From positions 2,211,110 to 2,275,109 of the forward strand of contig LN913013.1 of NCBI GenBank assembly GCA_001487125.1: 64,000 nt of DNA. The letters run 5' to 3'. The stretch is from Gabonibacter massiliensis. GTDB taxonomy: Bacteria > Bacteroidota > Bacteroidia > Bacteroidales > Marinifilaceae. Shown one piece after another: positions 17,312 through 27,389 of this stretch (the first letter of the stretch is position 1; every line of letters starts with the position of its first letter). The position numbers and the translations under genes were made by a program. The notes beneath the pieces are model-generated. The model made no database searches. It saw only the letters and a list, made by a program, of their open reading frames with translations, and was not told the origin of the DNA.

Positions 17312-18445
17312 ATGCAAAACTTGAAAAAATATTACAGTTGGGCACAGAAAATCGCTCACGGTCTGTTGAACGGAGAGAGTAAGTGGAGGGAGGAGCTGAA
17401 AGAGGAGACCGGATTGCGGGAAGAGTTGGAATGGCGTTTTTCTCCGGATGAGTTACGGAAGGGATTGGAAATTTTTCGGGAGATCGATGGGGAGGAGGCA
17501 ATCGTACGGATAGAGAATCGACTGAAAAGGAATCGTTTACGAAGATGGAGTATGGTCGGGGTGAACGTGGCTGCTGTGCTTGCTTGTGGATTTTTTGTTG
17601 TTTTGTGGATGAATGAGAAGCGGGAGCAGAGAGAGTTATGGACAGCCGAGAAATGGAAGACCCCTTATTTGCTTGTCGGGGAGAGCAAGAAAATAGATTT
17701 GTTCGATTCTTTGACCATCGTGCAACGAGGAGTTGTGGTTGAAAATAGGGCCGGGGGAAAATTGAGTTATCGAAGCGCATCGGTACGAGACACGGAAGAA
17801 CCGGTTATAAATAAGTTGGTCGTACCGAAAGGATGCGAGTATTACGTGGAACTGGCTGACGGAACGAAGGTGTGGTTAAATGCCGAGAGTGAGTTGTCCT
17901 ATCCGGTTTCTTTCAATGCGCTCGAACGGGATGTCGAATTGAGGGGGGAGGCTTACTTTGAAGTAACGAAATCCGAGGTTCCCTTTGTCGTGAAAACCGG
18001 AAATATGGATGTCCGGGTTTTGGGAACGGCTTTTAATGTTATGGCCTATGCGGACGAGTCGAACGTGGAAGTGACGTTGGAAGAGGGAAGTGTACGAATC
18101 CATGCCGATGGTAAAGAAACTTTGTTGTCTCCCGGTCAGCAGGTCGTGTTTGAGAAAACGGATTCCATTTTACAAGTAAAGGAGGTAAATACGAAAATTT
18201 ATACCGGTTGGCGTTCGGGAGAATTCCTGTTCGAGGGAGAGTCTCTGGAAAGGGTAGGGCGTAAACTTGCCCGGTGGTATGACATGGAGATCGTCGTGGA
18301 TAGCGTGTTGCGCCATAGATCGTTGAACGGTTCGTTAAAACGTTACGAATCGATCCGGGAATTTCTCGATGTATTGGAGTTGACCAATGAGGTGAAGGTA
18401 AATTATCGGGAAGATCGAGTGGAAATTTTATCCAAGAAAGAGTGA
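17312..18445 (+). CDS. FecR-type anti-sigma factor
   Basis: 377 residues. A cytoplasmic N-terminal region binds the sigma factor in this family. A transmembrane helix follows at about 81-101 (VAAVLACGFFVVLW), then the periplasmic FecR domain (about 165-265: VELADGTKVWLNAES, RGEAYFEVTK, VRVLGTAFNV). The C-terminal DUF4974-type domain runs from about 305 to 372 (FEGESLERVGRKLARWY, then GSLKRYESIREFLDVL). It connects the STN domain of the downstream SusC receptor with the sigma factor. A longer frame from 17237 exists, but the ATG at 17312 gives a normal start. Confidence 0.92.
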   Translation: MQNLKKYYSWAQKIAHGLLNGESKWREELKEETGLREELEWRFSPDELRKGLEIFREIDGEEAIVRIENRLKRNRLRRWSMVGVNVAAVLACGFFVVLWMNEKREQRELWTAEKWKTPYLLVGESKKIDLFDSLTIVQRGVVVENRAGGKLSYRSASVRDTEEPVINKLVVPKGCEYYVELADGTKVWLNAESELSYPVSFNALERDVELRGEAYFEVTKSEVPFVVKTGNMDVRVLGTAFNVMAYADESNVEVTLEEGSVRIHADGKETLLSPGQQVVFEKTDSILQVKEVNTKIYTGWRSGEFLFEGESLERVGRKLARWYDMEIVVDSVLRHRSLNGSLKRYESIREFLDVLELTNEVKVNYREDRVEILSKKE

Positions 18446-18455
18446 GGTAATCGAA

Positions 18456-18487
18456 AAAATCGGGAGATCTGACCATCCCCCGATTTT
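18456..18487 (+). terminator. Terminator-like hairpin between fecR and susC
   Basis: AAAATCGGG pairs with CCCGATTTT around a loop of about a dozen bases, followed by TTTTTAT. It could end the sigma/FecR transcript, or attenuate read-through into susC, leaving susC to its own sigma-dependent promoter. Confidence 0.7.
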
Positions 18488-18532
18488 TATAGGTTACACC
18501 TATATATGTTGTTTAACCCAATTCACAAATTT

Positions 18533-21500
18533 ATGAAAAAAAATCGACTTTCTCCGTTCTGGAGAAGAATTAAGGGATTTTTATCATCTAAACAGGTGAT
18601 GATTATGCTCTTCGGTATGGTGATTTCGTTGCATTCGGGTATGGTTTCGGCACAGAAAGTGACGATCGACGTGAAAAAGGCCTCTTTGGTTTCCGTTTTG
18701 GAGGAGATCAAACGCCAGACGGGCTATCGTTATCTTTTCGTGGGGGATCAGGTTCGGGAGGTAACCGATATCACGCTTTCCATGAAAGATCAACCGGTGG
18801 AAACCGTTTTGGACTCTTGTCTACGGAATACGATCTGGACCTATGCCATTTCCGATAAGACAATCGTCCTTTCTTTGAGAGCGGGTACCGCGCTAAGTAA
18901 ATCCAGGCAACCCGTTAAAAATGAGGTGGTGGGAATCGTGAAGGATAAAAAGGGGGTCCCCATGATCGGGGTAACGGTAAAACTTGTAAACACGACGCTG
19001 GGGATCTCGACGAATAGTAAAGGTTTTTTTAAGTTGCTTTTGCCGGTAAAGAGCGGAGCGTTAGAGTGTTCGTTTATCGGCTATAAGACGCGGAAAGTAG
19101 AGTTTACCGAGAAGCCGGATACGCTTCGGATTACAATGATCGAAGAGGTGGCCGACTTGGACGAAGTGCAGGTGATTGCTTACGGTCAGCAGAAAAAACG
19201 GACCTCCGTGAGTGCGATCTCCTCTATCAAAGCCGACGATATAAAGGAGTTGCCCACGCATAGTTTGGAGAGCCTGTTACAAGGACATATGGCGGGTGTC
19301 GAAGTAAATAATATATCCGGCTCTCCGGGAGGAGGAGGTTCAATCGTGGCCATCCGCGGATATAACTCTTTTTTCTCCGAAGGAGAAGGGGATGACCGTT
19401 CGTATGGAACTCCCTTGTACGTGGTCGACGGGGTGCCGATGCAGTCCTTTACTTCCCCGATCACTGGAACGAACATGTTGTCGAATATCGATCCGTCGAT
19501 GATTGCTTCGGTAGAGGTGCTGAAAGACGCGGCTTCTGCGGCGATTTACGGTTCCCGTGCCGGAAACGGGGTGATTTTGATTACCACGAAAAAGGGACGG
19601 TCCGGACAGGCGAAGTTTACGGCTAATGTCTCCTATTCGGCTTCATGGATCCCCAAAACCCCCGTAGTCAGCGGTGGACAGTTAGAGCGTCGGTATAATA
19701 TTAAGGGACTTCGAAACACGATTATTCCTTATAAAGATACCGACGGACATTGGAAAATGCCGACATCCTACGAAGAAGCATGGAAATACAGGGGGTCCAG
19801 TCAGAATCAACCGGTATACGACTGGTTTTGGGGGAATCGTAATGAGGCTAATCACAATCAGCGTTTGCAGGACAGTTTGAATCCTTTTTTCAATAATTCC
19901 ACGGATTGGTGGCGGTATGCTTATCACACGGGTAAGGTGTATAATGCCAATCTACAGGCGAGCGGGGGATCGGAAACCGTTCAGTATATGATCGGTGCGG
20001 GATATTACAAGGAGGAAGGTATTGCTTACGGCAGCGATTTTCAACGGGTGAACGTGATGACCAACGTTTCCGCTCGTCCGACAAAACGTTTGAGATTGGA
20101 CAATTCGCTTTCTCTCTCCTATAGCGACCGAAGTGTTGGTGGCGGTGCTACCGGGCATAAGATAGAGGGTATATCGGTAGATCCGATGTATAGCTCTTCG
20201 CTTAATCCGGGCGGGTCATACATAGAAACAGAGCTATTGCATCAGTTGAATAGTATACAGGAAAAAAATCATACGTACGCGGCACGTTATAACCTGGTAC
20301 TCGATTACGAGATTTGTCGCGGATTATCCTTGCGCGTGTCGGGAGGAGTCGATTTCAACCAGAATAATATGAATCATTTTGAACCGAGTACTTACGACAC
20401 GCATTATCACTGGTCAATGTCTCGGGGTGAGGTCGGACGAGCAATTTCACTGTTGAATGAAAACCTGTTAAACTACTCTTTCTCGATCAGACAGACGCAT
20501 AATTTTGAAGTGTTATTAGGTTTATCTTTCCAGAAAGATCAAGCATTCAGTAATGGAGGAGACGCTCGCAAAGGTCCGAATGATTACGTGCATTACGTTC
20601 AGGGACAGTGGGGCGATAATAGTGGCTTGGTTGATGTTGCCGATCCCGGGAGTAACTATAAAATGTTTGAATCTGCTTTTCATTACTCTTCGGATTTTGA
20701 AGAGGAGCGTATGAACAGCTATTTCGGACGTTTGACCTATAATTTTAAAGAGAAGTATATGTTCGAAACGACGATCCGTCGCGACGGATCGTCGGTTTTC
20801 GGCGAACAGGTACGTTGGGCGACTTTCCCTTCGGTTGCCGCGGGATGGGCTTTTTCGGAAGAACCTTGGATGAAAGGATTGTATTGGTTGAGTTTCGGTA
20901 AGATTCGGGCCAGTTGGGGTAAGTCCGGTCAAAAGTTTCGTCAGCGTTATTTGGCTCACGGGTTGATGACCGGAAGTGGAAATACGTTTTTAGGAAACGG
21001 GGGAGTTCTTCCGGATAAACAAGGTGGAGTGATCAATCGCAAATTGACCTGGGAGGAGACCGATCAATACGATGTCGGGTTGGATGTTAGTTTTTGGGAC
21101 TATCGTATTAAATTAACCGCGGATTACTATTATCGTTACACGAAAGGGCAGTTGAGTAGAGTAGAGCTTCCTGGAGATATCTATTTCCATGATTTTCAGT
21201 GGCAAAATGCATTGGGAGTATCCAATTCGGGTGTCGAAGTGGAATTAACAGCCGATTTTTTCAGGGAGACCGCCGTAAAATGGCGGATGAAGTTTAATAT
21301 ATCCCGGAATTGGAATCGTTTTAAGAAAAGTCATGACGGATGGGATTATCAGGGAAACGTATTGGGGAAACCTCTCTACCGGATGAAGGTATACAAAACC
21401 GACGGATTCTATAACTCTATGGATGAGGTTCCCAGCTACTACTTGGAGGCCGATGGTATGCCTAAACCTTTGACCGGGGGAGGAAATTATAAAGTATTTT

Positions 21501-22090
21501 TTCCCGGATCGCGCAAAATTATCGATCTGAACGGAGACGGAAAAATCTCGGATGCTGATCAGTATTATGCTGCCAGTCCTCTTCCCGCGGCATATGGCGG
21601 TTTTATCAACGAGATTACGTGGAAGCAGTTCGATTTGAATGTTATTTTTAACTATTCCTTGGGTCGTCATATCATTAATGCTTATAAGCAAACGCATGTA
21701 GAGCCTACCAACGTGGAAGGTTGTGTTATGGGAGATGTTCGGGATTTCGATGCCTGGACCGGCCCGGATAACAAATTCCATGATTTTCCCCGGATTCAAA
21801 TGTATAACGGGTTGATAGGTCAATTTTTCGGGTCGAATGATTGTAATATCGAAAAGGTACATATGATCCGTTTAAAGCAACTCACGTTAGGGTATAACCT
21901 GCATGAAAAGCTGGCTAAGAAAGCAGGTTTGTCCGGTGTGCGTTTGTTTTTGACAATGGAAAACCTGTTTTTACTGACGAATTATTCCGGTCTGGACCCG
22001 GAGATCGTTGATATTACAAGCGGTAAGGATAATTTGAGTTCTTATCCGCTTCCCCGGAAATTTACGGTCGGTTTGACTATTAACTTTTAA
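18533..22090 (+). CDS. SusC/RagA-family TonB-dependent receptor with STN signalling domain
   Basis: Outer-membrane transporter of 1185 residues; ATG 18506 would add nine. The signal peptide ends near VSAQ (about residue 41). It is followed by a secretin/TonB short N-terminal (STN) domain (about 42-105), which signals to FecR. Next come a carboxypeptidase-D-like regulatory domain (about 125-205), a TonB-box region (DEVQVIAYG), the plug (VVDGVPM, VLKDAASAAIYGSRAGNGVI) and a 22-strand barrel ending FTVGLTINF. With the adjacent SusD it should import an oligomeric nutrient. The downstream peptidases point to peptides rather than glycans, although the substrate cannot be read directly. Confidence 0.95.
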   Translation: MKKNRLSPFWRRIKGFLSSKQVMIMLFGMVISLHSGMVSAQKVTIDVKKASLVSVLEEIKRQTGYRYLFVGDQVREVTDITLSMKDQPVETVLDSCLRNTIWTYAISDKTIVLSLRAGTALSKSRQPVKNEVVGIVKDKKGVPMIGVTVKLVNTTLGISTNSKGFFKLLLPVKSGALECSFIGYKTRKVEFTEKPDTLRITMIEEVADLDEVQVIAYGQQKKRTSVSAISSIKADDIKELPTHSLESLLQGHMAGVEVNNISGSPGGGGSIVAIRGYNSFFSEGEGDDRSYGTPLYVVDGVPMQSFTSPITGTNMLSNIDPSMIASVEVLKDAASAAIYGSRAGNGVILITTKKGRSGQAKFTANVSYSASWIPKTPVVSGGQLERRYNIKGLRNTIIPYKDTDGHWKMPTSYEEAWKYRGSSQNQPVYDWFWGNRNEANHNQRLQDSLNPFFNNSTDWWRYAYHTGKVYNANLQASGGSETVQYMIGAGYYKEEGIAYGSDFQRVNVMTNVSARPTKRLRLDNSLSLSYSDRSVGGGATGHKIEGISVDPMYSSSLNPGGSYIETELLHQLNSIQEKNHTYAARYNLVLDYEICRGLSLRVSGGVDFNQNNMNHFEPSTYDTHYHWSMSRGEVGRAISLLNENLLNYSFSIRQTHNFEVLLGLSFQKDQAFSNGGDARKGPNDYVHYVQGQWGDNSGLVDVADPGSNYKMFESAFHYSSDFEEERMNSYFGRLTYNFKEKYMFETTIRRDGSSVFGEQVRWATFPSVAAGWAFSEEPWMKGLYWLSFGKIRASWGKSGQKFRQRYLAHGLMTGSGNTFLGNGGVLPDKQGGVINRKLTWEETDQYDVGLDVSFWDYRIKLTADYYYRYTKGQLSRVELPGDIYFHDFQWQNALGVSNSGVEVELTADFFRETAVKWRMKFNISRNWNRFKKSHDGWDYQGNVLGKPLYRMKVYKTDGFYNSMDEVPSYYLEADGMPKPLTGGGNYKVFFPGSRKIIDLNGDGKISDADQYYAASPLPAAYGGFINEITWKQFDLNVIFNYSLGRHIINAYKQTHVEPTNVEGCVMGDVRDFDAWTGPDNKFHDFPRIQMYNGLIGQFFGSNDCNIEKVHMIRLKQLTLGYNLHEKLAKKAGLSGVRLFLTMENLFLLTNYSGLDPEIVDITSGKDNLSSYPLPRKFTVGLTINF

Positions 22091-22098
22091 AACAAAAA

Positions 22099-23682
22099 GT
22101 GATGAAAAATATATGTATTATACTGCTTTTTTTACCGCTTTTCTCCTGTAATGACTGGTTGACGGTCGAATCGGAAAAATCGGTAACCTATATCAATTAT
22201 TTTAAAAGCGAACAGGATCTGGAAAACGTGTTGAACTCGATATTCGGGAATGAAAAGAAAATATTTGCTTCGACTTCTGTTAACAATCTTGAGATAAGCG
22301 GATTAATATGTGATTATGGAAATTTTTATGAGGATATAAGAAATTTGGTTTCTGAGGAGTTTTTTGATGGAAATATGGCGAGTTGGAGCCGTCAGTATTC
22401 CACGATCTATTTAACGGATATGTTGGAAGAGAATCGTTTCCGGTTTAAGCATATTTCGAAAGAACGGGCCGATTATTGGATTGCCCAGGCTAATTTTGCC
22501 AAAGCGTTGATGTATTTTGACGTGATCCGGAAGTGGGGCGAGGCTCCCCTGGCCCCGGGTACGGAATCTATGGAACCGAGAGGCAAGAGCTCGACCATGA
22601 CACTTTTGGAAGAGGCAATCCGTTGTGCGAACATCGCTTTACAGCTTCCGCCACACGAACAATTGACCGATTCTCGCGGTAATGCTGTGACCTCCAAACA
22701 ATATGCCAGCTTGGGAACCGTTCATACCCTTTTGGCCAATATCTACGCTTGGATGGGCGGATTGTACGGGGATCGAAAATATTGGGAGGAGGCCGAGAAG
22801 CACGCTTCACTCGTGATCGACGGAAAGGCCGGGTTTTATGATCTGGAACCGAATATACTCTCCATGAAAAACAATACATTGGGTCCCGGCCGGACAAGTG
22901 TCGAGACTATTTTCGGTATAGAGATCAACGAACGGGATGAGCCAAGATTCTATAGTACGATGTTCGAATACCGTTATCCCGGTTTGTTATTACTTGATTA
23001 TCCTTACATGAAAGCTTCTCCCAAGGACATTGAATCCGGTACTCAAGAACCCGTAATTTATGTCGAGACGGTTAAAACTTTGTACCCCGAACGAGGAGAC
23101 GAAAGACGGAAAGAGTATTGGTATGAGTTGGGAGAGATCGGTTTTTGGGAGGATTCCGATTGGGATGAAGAGGGAAACGTGATCGATTCGACATGGACGC
23201 TATCCGAATACGCTTTTTTAGATAAATGGAACAAAGAGATCCGGAGTGTGAATCCGGAAATGCTGGAAGAGGGAGAAGCTCCGTTATTGGCTATGGATGG
23301 AAACCGCGTGGTTTGGAGGTTGGCCGACCTGATTTTACTTCGGGCGGAGTGTCGGGCTCGCTTAGGAATGGAGACCGCCGTGAATGATTTGAATCGCGTA
23401 CGTAACCGGGCCGGATTGCCCAACTATTCGAAATCGACCGCTCCGGAAGCACTTCGTTTGGAGATATTCCATGAACGGGAACGGGAGTTGTTCGGGGAGG
23501 GCGGACGATATTACGATGTCGTACGGAACGGTTATTTCCAGGCGGAATTGTCTTGGGCTTACGAGCGTTTGACAGATAATGACGTTAAAAGCGGGGCATT
23601 GTATCTTCCCGTGTCAAAAAATTCATTTCTTAAGAATCCATTAATGAAACAAAATATTTATTGGTCATGGCATCAAAATTAA
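22099..23682 (+). CDS. SusD/RagB-family nutrient-binding outer-membrane lipoprotein
   Basis: 527 residues (525 if the second Met at 22102 is used). The lipoprotein signal peptide ends LPLFSC with the lipid Cys near residue 17. Typical RagB/SusD features follow: an N-terminal helix after NDWLTVESE, TPR-like helices (ANFAKALMYFDVIRKWG), and the C-terminal signature (LADLILLRAECRARLG, LNRVRNRAGL, and HERERELFGEGGRYYDVVR). It forms the lid on the SusC barrel. It starts nine bases after susC and overlaps the next gene by 16 bases, so translation is coupled. Confidence 0.95.
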   Translation: MMKNICIILLFLPLFSCNDWLTVESEKSVTYINYFKSEQDLENVLNSIFGNEKKIFASTSVNNLEISGLICDYGNFYEDIRNLVSEEFFDGNMASWSRQYSTIYLTDMLEENRFRFKHISKERADYWIAQANFAKALMYFDVIRKWGEAPLAPGTESMEPRGKSSTMTLLEEAIRCANIALQLPPHEQLTDSRGNAVTSKQYASLGTVHTLLANIYAWMGGLYGDRKYWEEAEKHASLVIDGKAGFYDLEPNILSMKNNTLGPGRTSVETIFGIEINERDEPRFYSTMFEYRYPGLLLLDYPYMKASPKDIESGTQEPVIYVETVKTLYPERGDERRKEYWYELGEIGFWEDSDWDEEGNVIDSTWTLSEYAFLDKWNKEIRSVNPEMLEEGEAPLLAMDGNRVVWRLADLILLRAECRARLGMETAVNDLNRVRNRAGLPNYSKSTAPEALRLEIFHERERELFGEGGRYYDVVRNGYFQAELSWAYERLTDNDVKSGALYLPVSKNSFLKNPLMKQNIYWSWHQN

Positions 23683-24308
23683 ATACAATAGGTAAGAGTA
23701 TAGCGGTCGTGATGGTAGTCGTCTTTGCTTCCTGTACGAAATACGGTTATATCGACGGTGGACTGGCGGATGGAGTTCACGATTGCACGATGTGGGAATA
23801 TTTTCACACGGATAGTTACAATTGGGATTCGACGATTATCATGATCGAGCATGCCGGATTGAAATCTCTTTTCGACGGAACAGGGGAGTATAAGGATATT
23901 ACCTTTTTCGGGTTAACCAGCCTGAGTATCCGACGTTATCTGTTAGAAAACGGTTACGAACGGGTAACCGATATTCCGGAAGGAAAATGCATGGATATTT
24001 TACAAAAGTTGATTGTACCCAAGCGCCTGATGCTGGGGGATGTGCCTTGCGGTAATCGCTTGAACAGGGGAGGAGCAACGTTTACAGAATATGATGGGAT
24101 GAGATGTCCGGCGCTTCGCGGGGAGTTGTTTTTGTGGACTTTTCTGGGCGATTATCAAGGAGTTCCGCATGCGGGAGGCGTAGTTTTGAATTTGGCCAGC
24201 CGGAATGTGGAAGGAGCGGAGAACGAGGTCATAGCCTCTTCGAATATCCAGACGACTACCGGTGTGGTTCACTCGCTCAATTATGATTTTAGGTTTAGAA
24301 ACTTTTAA
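23667..24308 (+). CDS. Fasciclin (FAS1)-like lipoprotein
   Basis: 213 residues. The leader has a lipobox (VVVFASC), so the protein should be anchored in the outer membrane. The mature part resembles the fasciclin-like surface proteins common in SusCD loci of this group: MWEYFHTDSYNWDSTI at the start, EYKDITFFGLTSLSIRRYL in the centre, and TTTGVVHSLNYDF near the end (the FAS1 H-box position). FAS1 domains mediate adhesion or binding. It overlaps susD by 16 bases and belongs to the same operon. A TTG at 23661 is less likely as a start. Confidence 0.75.
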   Translation: MASKLNTIGKSIAVVMVVVFASCTKYGYIDGGLADGVHDCTMWEYFHTDSYNWDSTIIMIEHAGLKSLFDGTGEYKDITFFGLTSLSIRRYLLENGYERVTDIPEGKCMDILQKLIVPKRLMLGDVPCGNRLNRGGATFTEYDGMRCPALRGELFLWTFLGDYQGVPHAGGVVLNLASRNVEGAENEVIASSNIQTTTGVVHSLNYDFRFRNF

Positions 24309-24319
24309 AATGCGGAACG

Positions 24320-25108
24320 ATGAAAAAAATAATATATCTATTGATATGTGTCGGAATCTTCTGGATGACAGCTTGTGACGATGTGGAGATAGGCTATTTG
24401 GTTACGGAGAAAGCCGCTTACCCGACAGATACGTTGTATTTGTATAACATACAAAATCAACTTCAGGAGTTGATCGTGATTCAGGATCAGTTTTACGCTG
24501 TTGCCAAGCCTTTGATGGATGAAAGGGACGATTGGAAGCAAAAAGCGGAAGAAAAAAAATATGAATTGTGGGATTTCGACGATTACGTCCTTAATCCGTT
24601 AGAAGCGGCTTTAGAGGCTACCACGGACCCGGTACAACGTGCGATTCTCGAGCAACAGCTGGAAGAAAAATATGCGGAACGACAGACCATCTTGGATGAA
24701 AAGAATAGTTATGATAATAAAGCTTGGAATCTTGATAGTAAAATTCGGAAACTTGCCGTCGATATGGGAATCGGTTCGGAAAGGGAGTTGAAAAACAGGA
24801 TTTCGAAACTCCAGAATATGATAGAGTTTAAAATTCCTTGGATGACACCGCCGATGGAGTCGGTTTTCGGAACTGAACCGTTACTGTATTCTATTGCCGG
24901 GGTAAAAAACGAAAATCAGGCCAATGCGGAACTTTTTCTTAAAAGTTTAACCATTATCGGGGGTGGGCGAATGTACGTGGATCAGAACGTGCAAGCTCCC
25001 CCGGGAACTTACTTCGTTTCGGTTCGAGTGGAAAATGAGGGACAATCAACTGTCCTGAAAGATATTTTTACCTTTATCATTCAGGAAGGAGATCAGACAG
25101 AGGATTGA
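24320..25108 (+). CDS. Surface lipoprotein with central coiled coil, SusE/F-position protein
   Basis: 262 residues with lipoprotein leader GIFWMTAC. After a short region (YPTDTLYLYN) comes a long charged helical stretch (about 60-165) with heptad character, for example AILEQQLEEKYAERQTILDE, so a coiled coil is likely. The C-terminal ~70 residues are beta-rich and end PGTYFVSVRVENEG ... DIFTFII, like the last domain of accessory SusCD lipoproteins. The position after susC, susD and the FAS1-like gene is that of the extra surface binding proteins of such loci. The ligand is unknown. Confidence 0.65.
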   Translation: MKKIIYLLICVGIFWMTACDDVEIGYLVTEKAAYPTDTLYLYNIQNQLQELIVIQDQFYAVAKPLMDERDDWKQKAEEKKYELWDFDDYVLNPLEAALEATTDPVQRAILEQQLEEKYAERQTILDEKNSYDNKAWNLDSKIRKLAVDMGIGSERELKNRISKLQNMIEFKIPWMTPPMESVFGTEPLLYSIAGVKNENQANAELFLKSLTIIGGGRMYVDQNVQAPPGTYFVSVRVENEGQSTVLKDIFTFIIQEGDQTED

Positions 25109-25634
25109 GGACAATTGAAAGGAAGGAAGGATTCTGTGATTGAGAGATTGGGTGATTGAAGGATTGTCTTGTCTTAAAAAAGCTTAGGGTTTGATTTTTA
25201 ATTTGCAACTGCAAAGGTCAGACACTGGTTTTTATTCGAAAATGATTCTTAATTATAATTCGTAGATGCTTGTTCACGAGGATTTATGGTTGGCGATGGA
25301 AGAGATTCTATCGCGAATCATAAAACCGTGAAATGATTCTGGGATTAAGGGATTAAAGTGATTAGAAAGATCGACGATTGTAGATTAAAATAATTCCGGG
25401 ATTAAGAGATTCTATGATTGAGTGATTGTAATTTACAATCTACAATTTAAAATTTACAATGAGCGGAGGACAATAGGGGAATCAGGTGATTAAAAGATTT
25501 ACGATTTCGGATTTTGGATTTACGATTTATGATTAAAAATCAAGGGATTAAGTGATTGGGTGATTTCGAATTTCCTTTAATACTACAAGAAATATCGTTA
25601 CTTCTATTTATCAAATATTTAATTGTATGACAAA
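25109..25634 (+). repeat. Intergenic AT-rich repeat tract (GATTGTAGATT / GTGATTGGGTGATT words)
   Basis: About 520 bases without a gene. Much of it consists of recurring words such as GATTGTAGATTAAAA, GGGATTAAGTGATT and AATTTACAATCTACAA. The words are mostly in the sense direction of the preceding gene, with a short inverted part near 25430-25460. The same family recurs after several other genes in the window. Confidence 0.65.
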
Positions 25635-26906
25635 ATGATGAATGTAAAATATATCGTTACATGTTGTTTTATTATTCTGGTTTGTTTATCCTGTCAGACG
25701 TCGGACATGGGAATGATACAAACTGACGAAGAGTCGGAGTGGGATAATAAATTATGGGAAGCTTTGCAGAAAGATTCTGTATTTATGGAAATAGGTAAAT
25801 TAATGAATAACAAAACATATTATGAGCAAGTTTATTCTGTTATGAAATCTACTCCGTCGGAACAACAGGATCGTTGTATTCGGGAAATGAATGATAAACG
25901 CTATGCCGAGTTGGATGAATTGATTATAAAGATTAAAGAAAAATACGATGATTATTCTTTTATCTATTTTCAAAAACTGTATGATATCGTGAATAAAAGT
26001 CAGGCTAAAGCGTCGGACGAAGTAGATTATGATTTTGAAGAAATTCAGGTGTATGGAGATTGCGCTTATGCAATCATGACGGCAAGAGATATAATGTATA
26101 GTATATATGATTTGTATAGTAAGTTTGCCGCTCGCTATCCTGAATATGCTTCCACGTTTAAGACTAGATTAGTCAAAGGTTCTTTATTTAAAAAACCATG
26201 GCCTTACCCTGAAAAAAGAGGGTTGCAGATTATTCTATCTAATGAGGTACTTATAAAGACCTATAAATGTGAGAATATCATTGAGATAGCAAAAAAATTG
26301 AAAGGTGTCGGTACTTATATGACGAAAATACGGGATCTTTTACAGGAGGCTGTAATTTATGTTCGTCAAAACCCCGATCGACCGTTTCCTCCTCAAGGAC
26401 AAATCAATCCGCCATCTCCTCGAGAACCGGGTCCCCGACCCTATATTAAAAACTCGGAAGATAAACTGGCTAAAAAAAATATTAAACGAACCATGTCGAA
26501 GCAACTTCAAAATACCTGTGTGACAAGTATAATGGAATATATCAGTAATGAATATTGTGGAGGAGGAAGGAATGAAGGTGATTTTTGGTTGGCTTATATG
26601 CAAATGACAGGAAAGTGGGTTTCGAATTATGGAATTGAAAGTAAATATATTCGGAAATTGGTATCGAACTTTTTTGATACTCCTTCCTATCCTGGTATTC
26701 AAGCGTCTATTGATAAAAAATGGGTCGTGATGACGACGATTCCTTCTAAAATAAAGAACTCCGTGCATAACGTTCTTATCGTGGGTTACACGAGTGATAG
26801 AAAAAGATATATCTATATGGATCCGGAAGTGGGGTATCTGCAAGATGCTCCTGTCAGCATGTTTTCCGGTGGTAAGTATTATATAAGTATTTCGGGTTGT
26901 AAATAA
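25635..26906 (+). CDS. Predicted papain/C39-like cysteine-peptidase lipoprotein
   Basis: 423 residues from ATG 25635; TTG 25623 is rejected. The lipoprotein leader ends VCLSC. The first ~280 residues are helical and charged with no known domain; a Pro-rich linker (PPQGQINPPSPREPGPR) follows. The C-terminal ~140 residues have the layout of a C39-like/papain-fold peptidase: Cys295 in QNTCVTSIMEYI at the start of a helix, His378 in VHNVLIVGY, and Asp396 in YMDPEVG. The order Cys-His-Asp, with His beginning a beta strand, is the family arrangement. No closer family was recognised. Four small secreted paralogues follow directly, with the first starting 15 bases downstream. Confidence 0.6.
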   Translation: MMNVKYIVTCCFIILVCLSCQTSDMGMIQTDEESEWDNKLWEALQKDSVFMEIGKLMNNKTYYEQVYSVMKSTPSEQQDRCIREMNDKRYAELDELIIKIKEKYDDYSFIYFQKLYDIVNKSQAKASDEVDYDFEEIQVYGDCAYAIMTARDIMYSIYDLYSKFAARYPEYASTFKTRLVKGSLFKKPWPYPEKRGLQIILSNEVLIKTYKCENIIEIAKKLKGVGTYMTKIRDLLQEAVIYVRQNPDRPFPPQGQINPPSPREPGPRPYIKNSEDKLAKKNIKRTMSKQLQNTCVTSIMEYISNEYCGGGRNEGDFWLAYMQMTGKWVSNYGIESKYIRKLVSNFFDTPSYPGIQASIDKKWVVMTTIPSKIKNSVHNVLIVGYTSDRKRYIYMDPEVGYLQDAPVSMFSGGKYYISISGCK

Positions 26907-26921
26907 TTTAAACGTGAACTT

Positions 26922-27389
26922 ATGAAAACAACAATAAAAATTATCGGTAGTGTATGGATCATTTGTAGCTTGGTAATGATTTTAAGTGCAGGTGGTGAAA
27001 AGCGGTATAACGTTTCTCAATTAAGGGGGAAATGGAAGATGGAAACCAATTCTCCCAGGCCGGATCAAATTTTTCATGAATTTATTCATGGGTCATGTAA
27101 GGCAACACGTTTGCATAATAAAGATACGGTGATACAAGCAAAATACTGGTTTTATTTGTCGGATAGTATCGTTACCACGTTTGATTGGCGTCAAGTGGAT
27201 GCCTTGACACAAGGAAAGTATATAGTGTTTCAATACGGTGAAGATTATTATCCTCCTTACGAATTTCCCTGTGATGTCTTTAAGATTTTTTCCTTAAATC
27301 AAGATTCTTTGGTCATGCAATATGTCCCTAAGGGAGACGAAGTAATGATAGGAGGAGGACCTGTCACATATAAACGAATAAGCAATTGA
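26922..27389 (+). CDS. Small secreted lipocalin-like protein, tandem copy 1
   Basis: 155 residues with an N-terminal hydrophobic segment (IIGSVWIICSLVMILSAGG), most likely a cleaved signal peptide. The mature protein begins near GEKRYNVSQLRGKWKM. The G-x-W motif followed by repeated beta-strand pattern (KYWFYLSDSIVTTFDW, KYIVFQYGED, SLVMQYVPK) is lipocalin-like. Two Cys (one in the variable segment at about 64, one in FPCDVF at about 120) could pair. It lies 15 bases after the cysteine-peptidase gene. The 3' half is nearly identical to copy 4. The function is unknown; binding or inhibition of a protease is a hypothesis. Confidence 0.65.
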   Translation: MKTTIKIIGSVWIICSLVMILSAGGEKRYNVSQLRGKWKMETNSPRPDQIFHEFIHGSCKATRLHNKDTVIQAKYWFYLSDSIVTTFDWRQVDALTQGKYIVFQYGEDYYPPYEFPCDVFKIFSLNQDSLVMQYVPKGDEVMIGGGPVTYKRISN

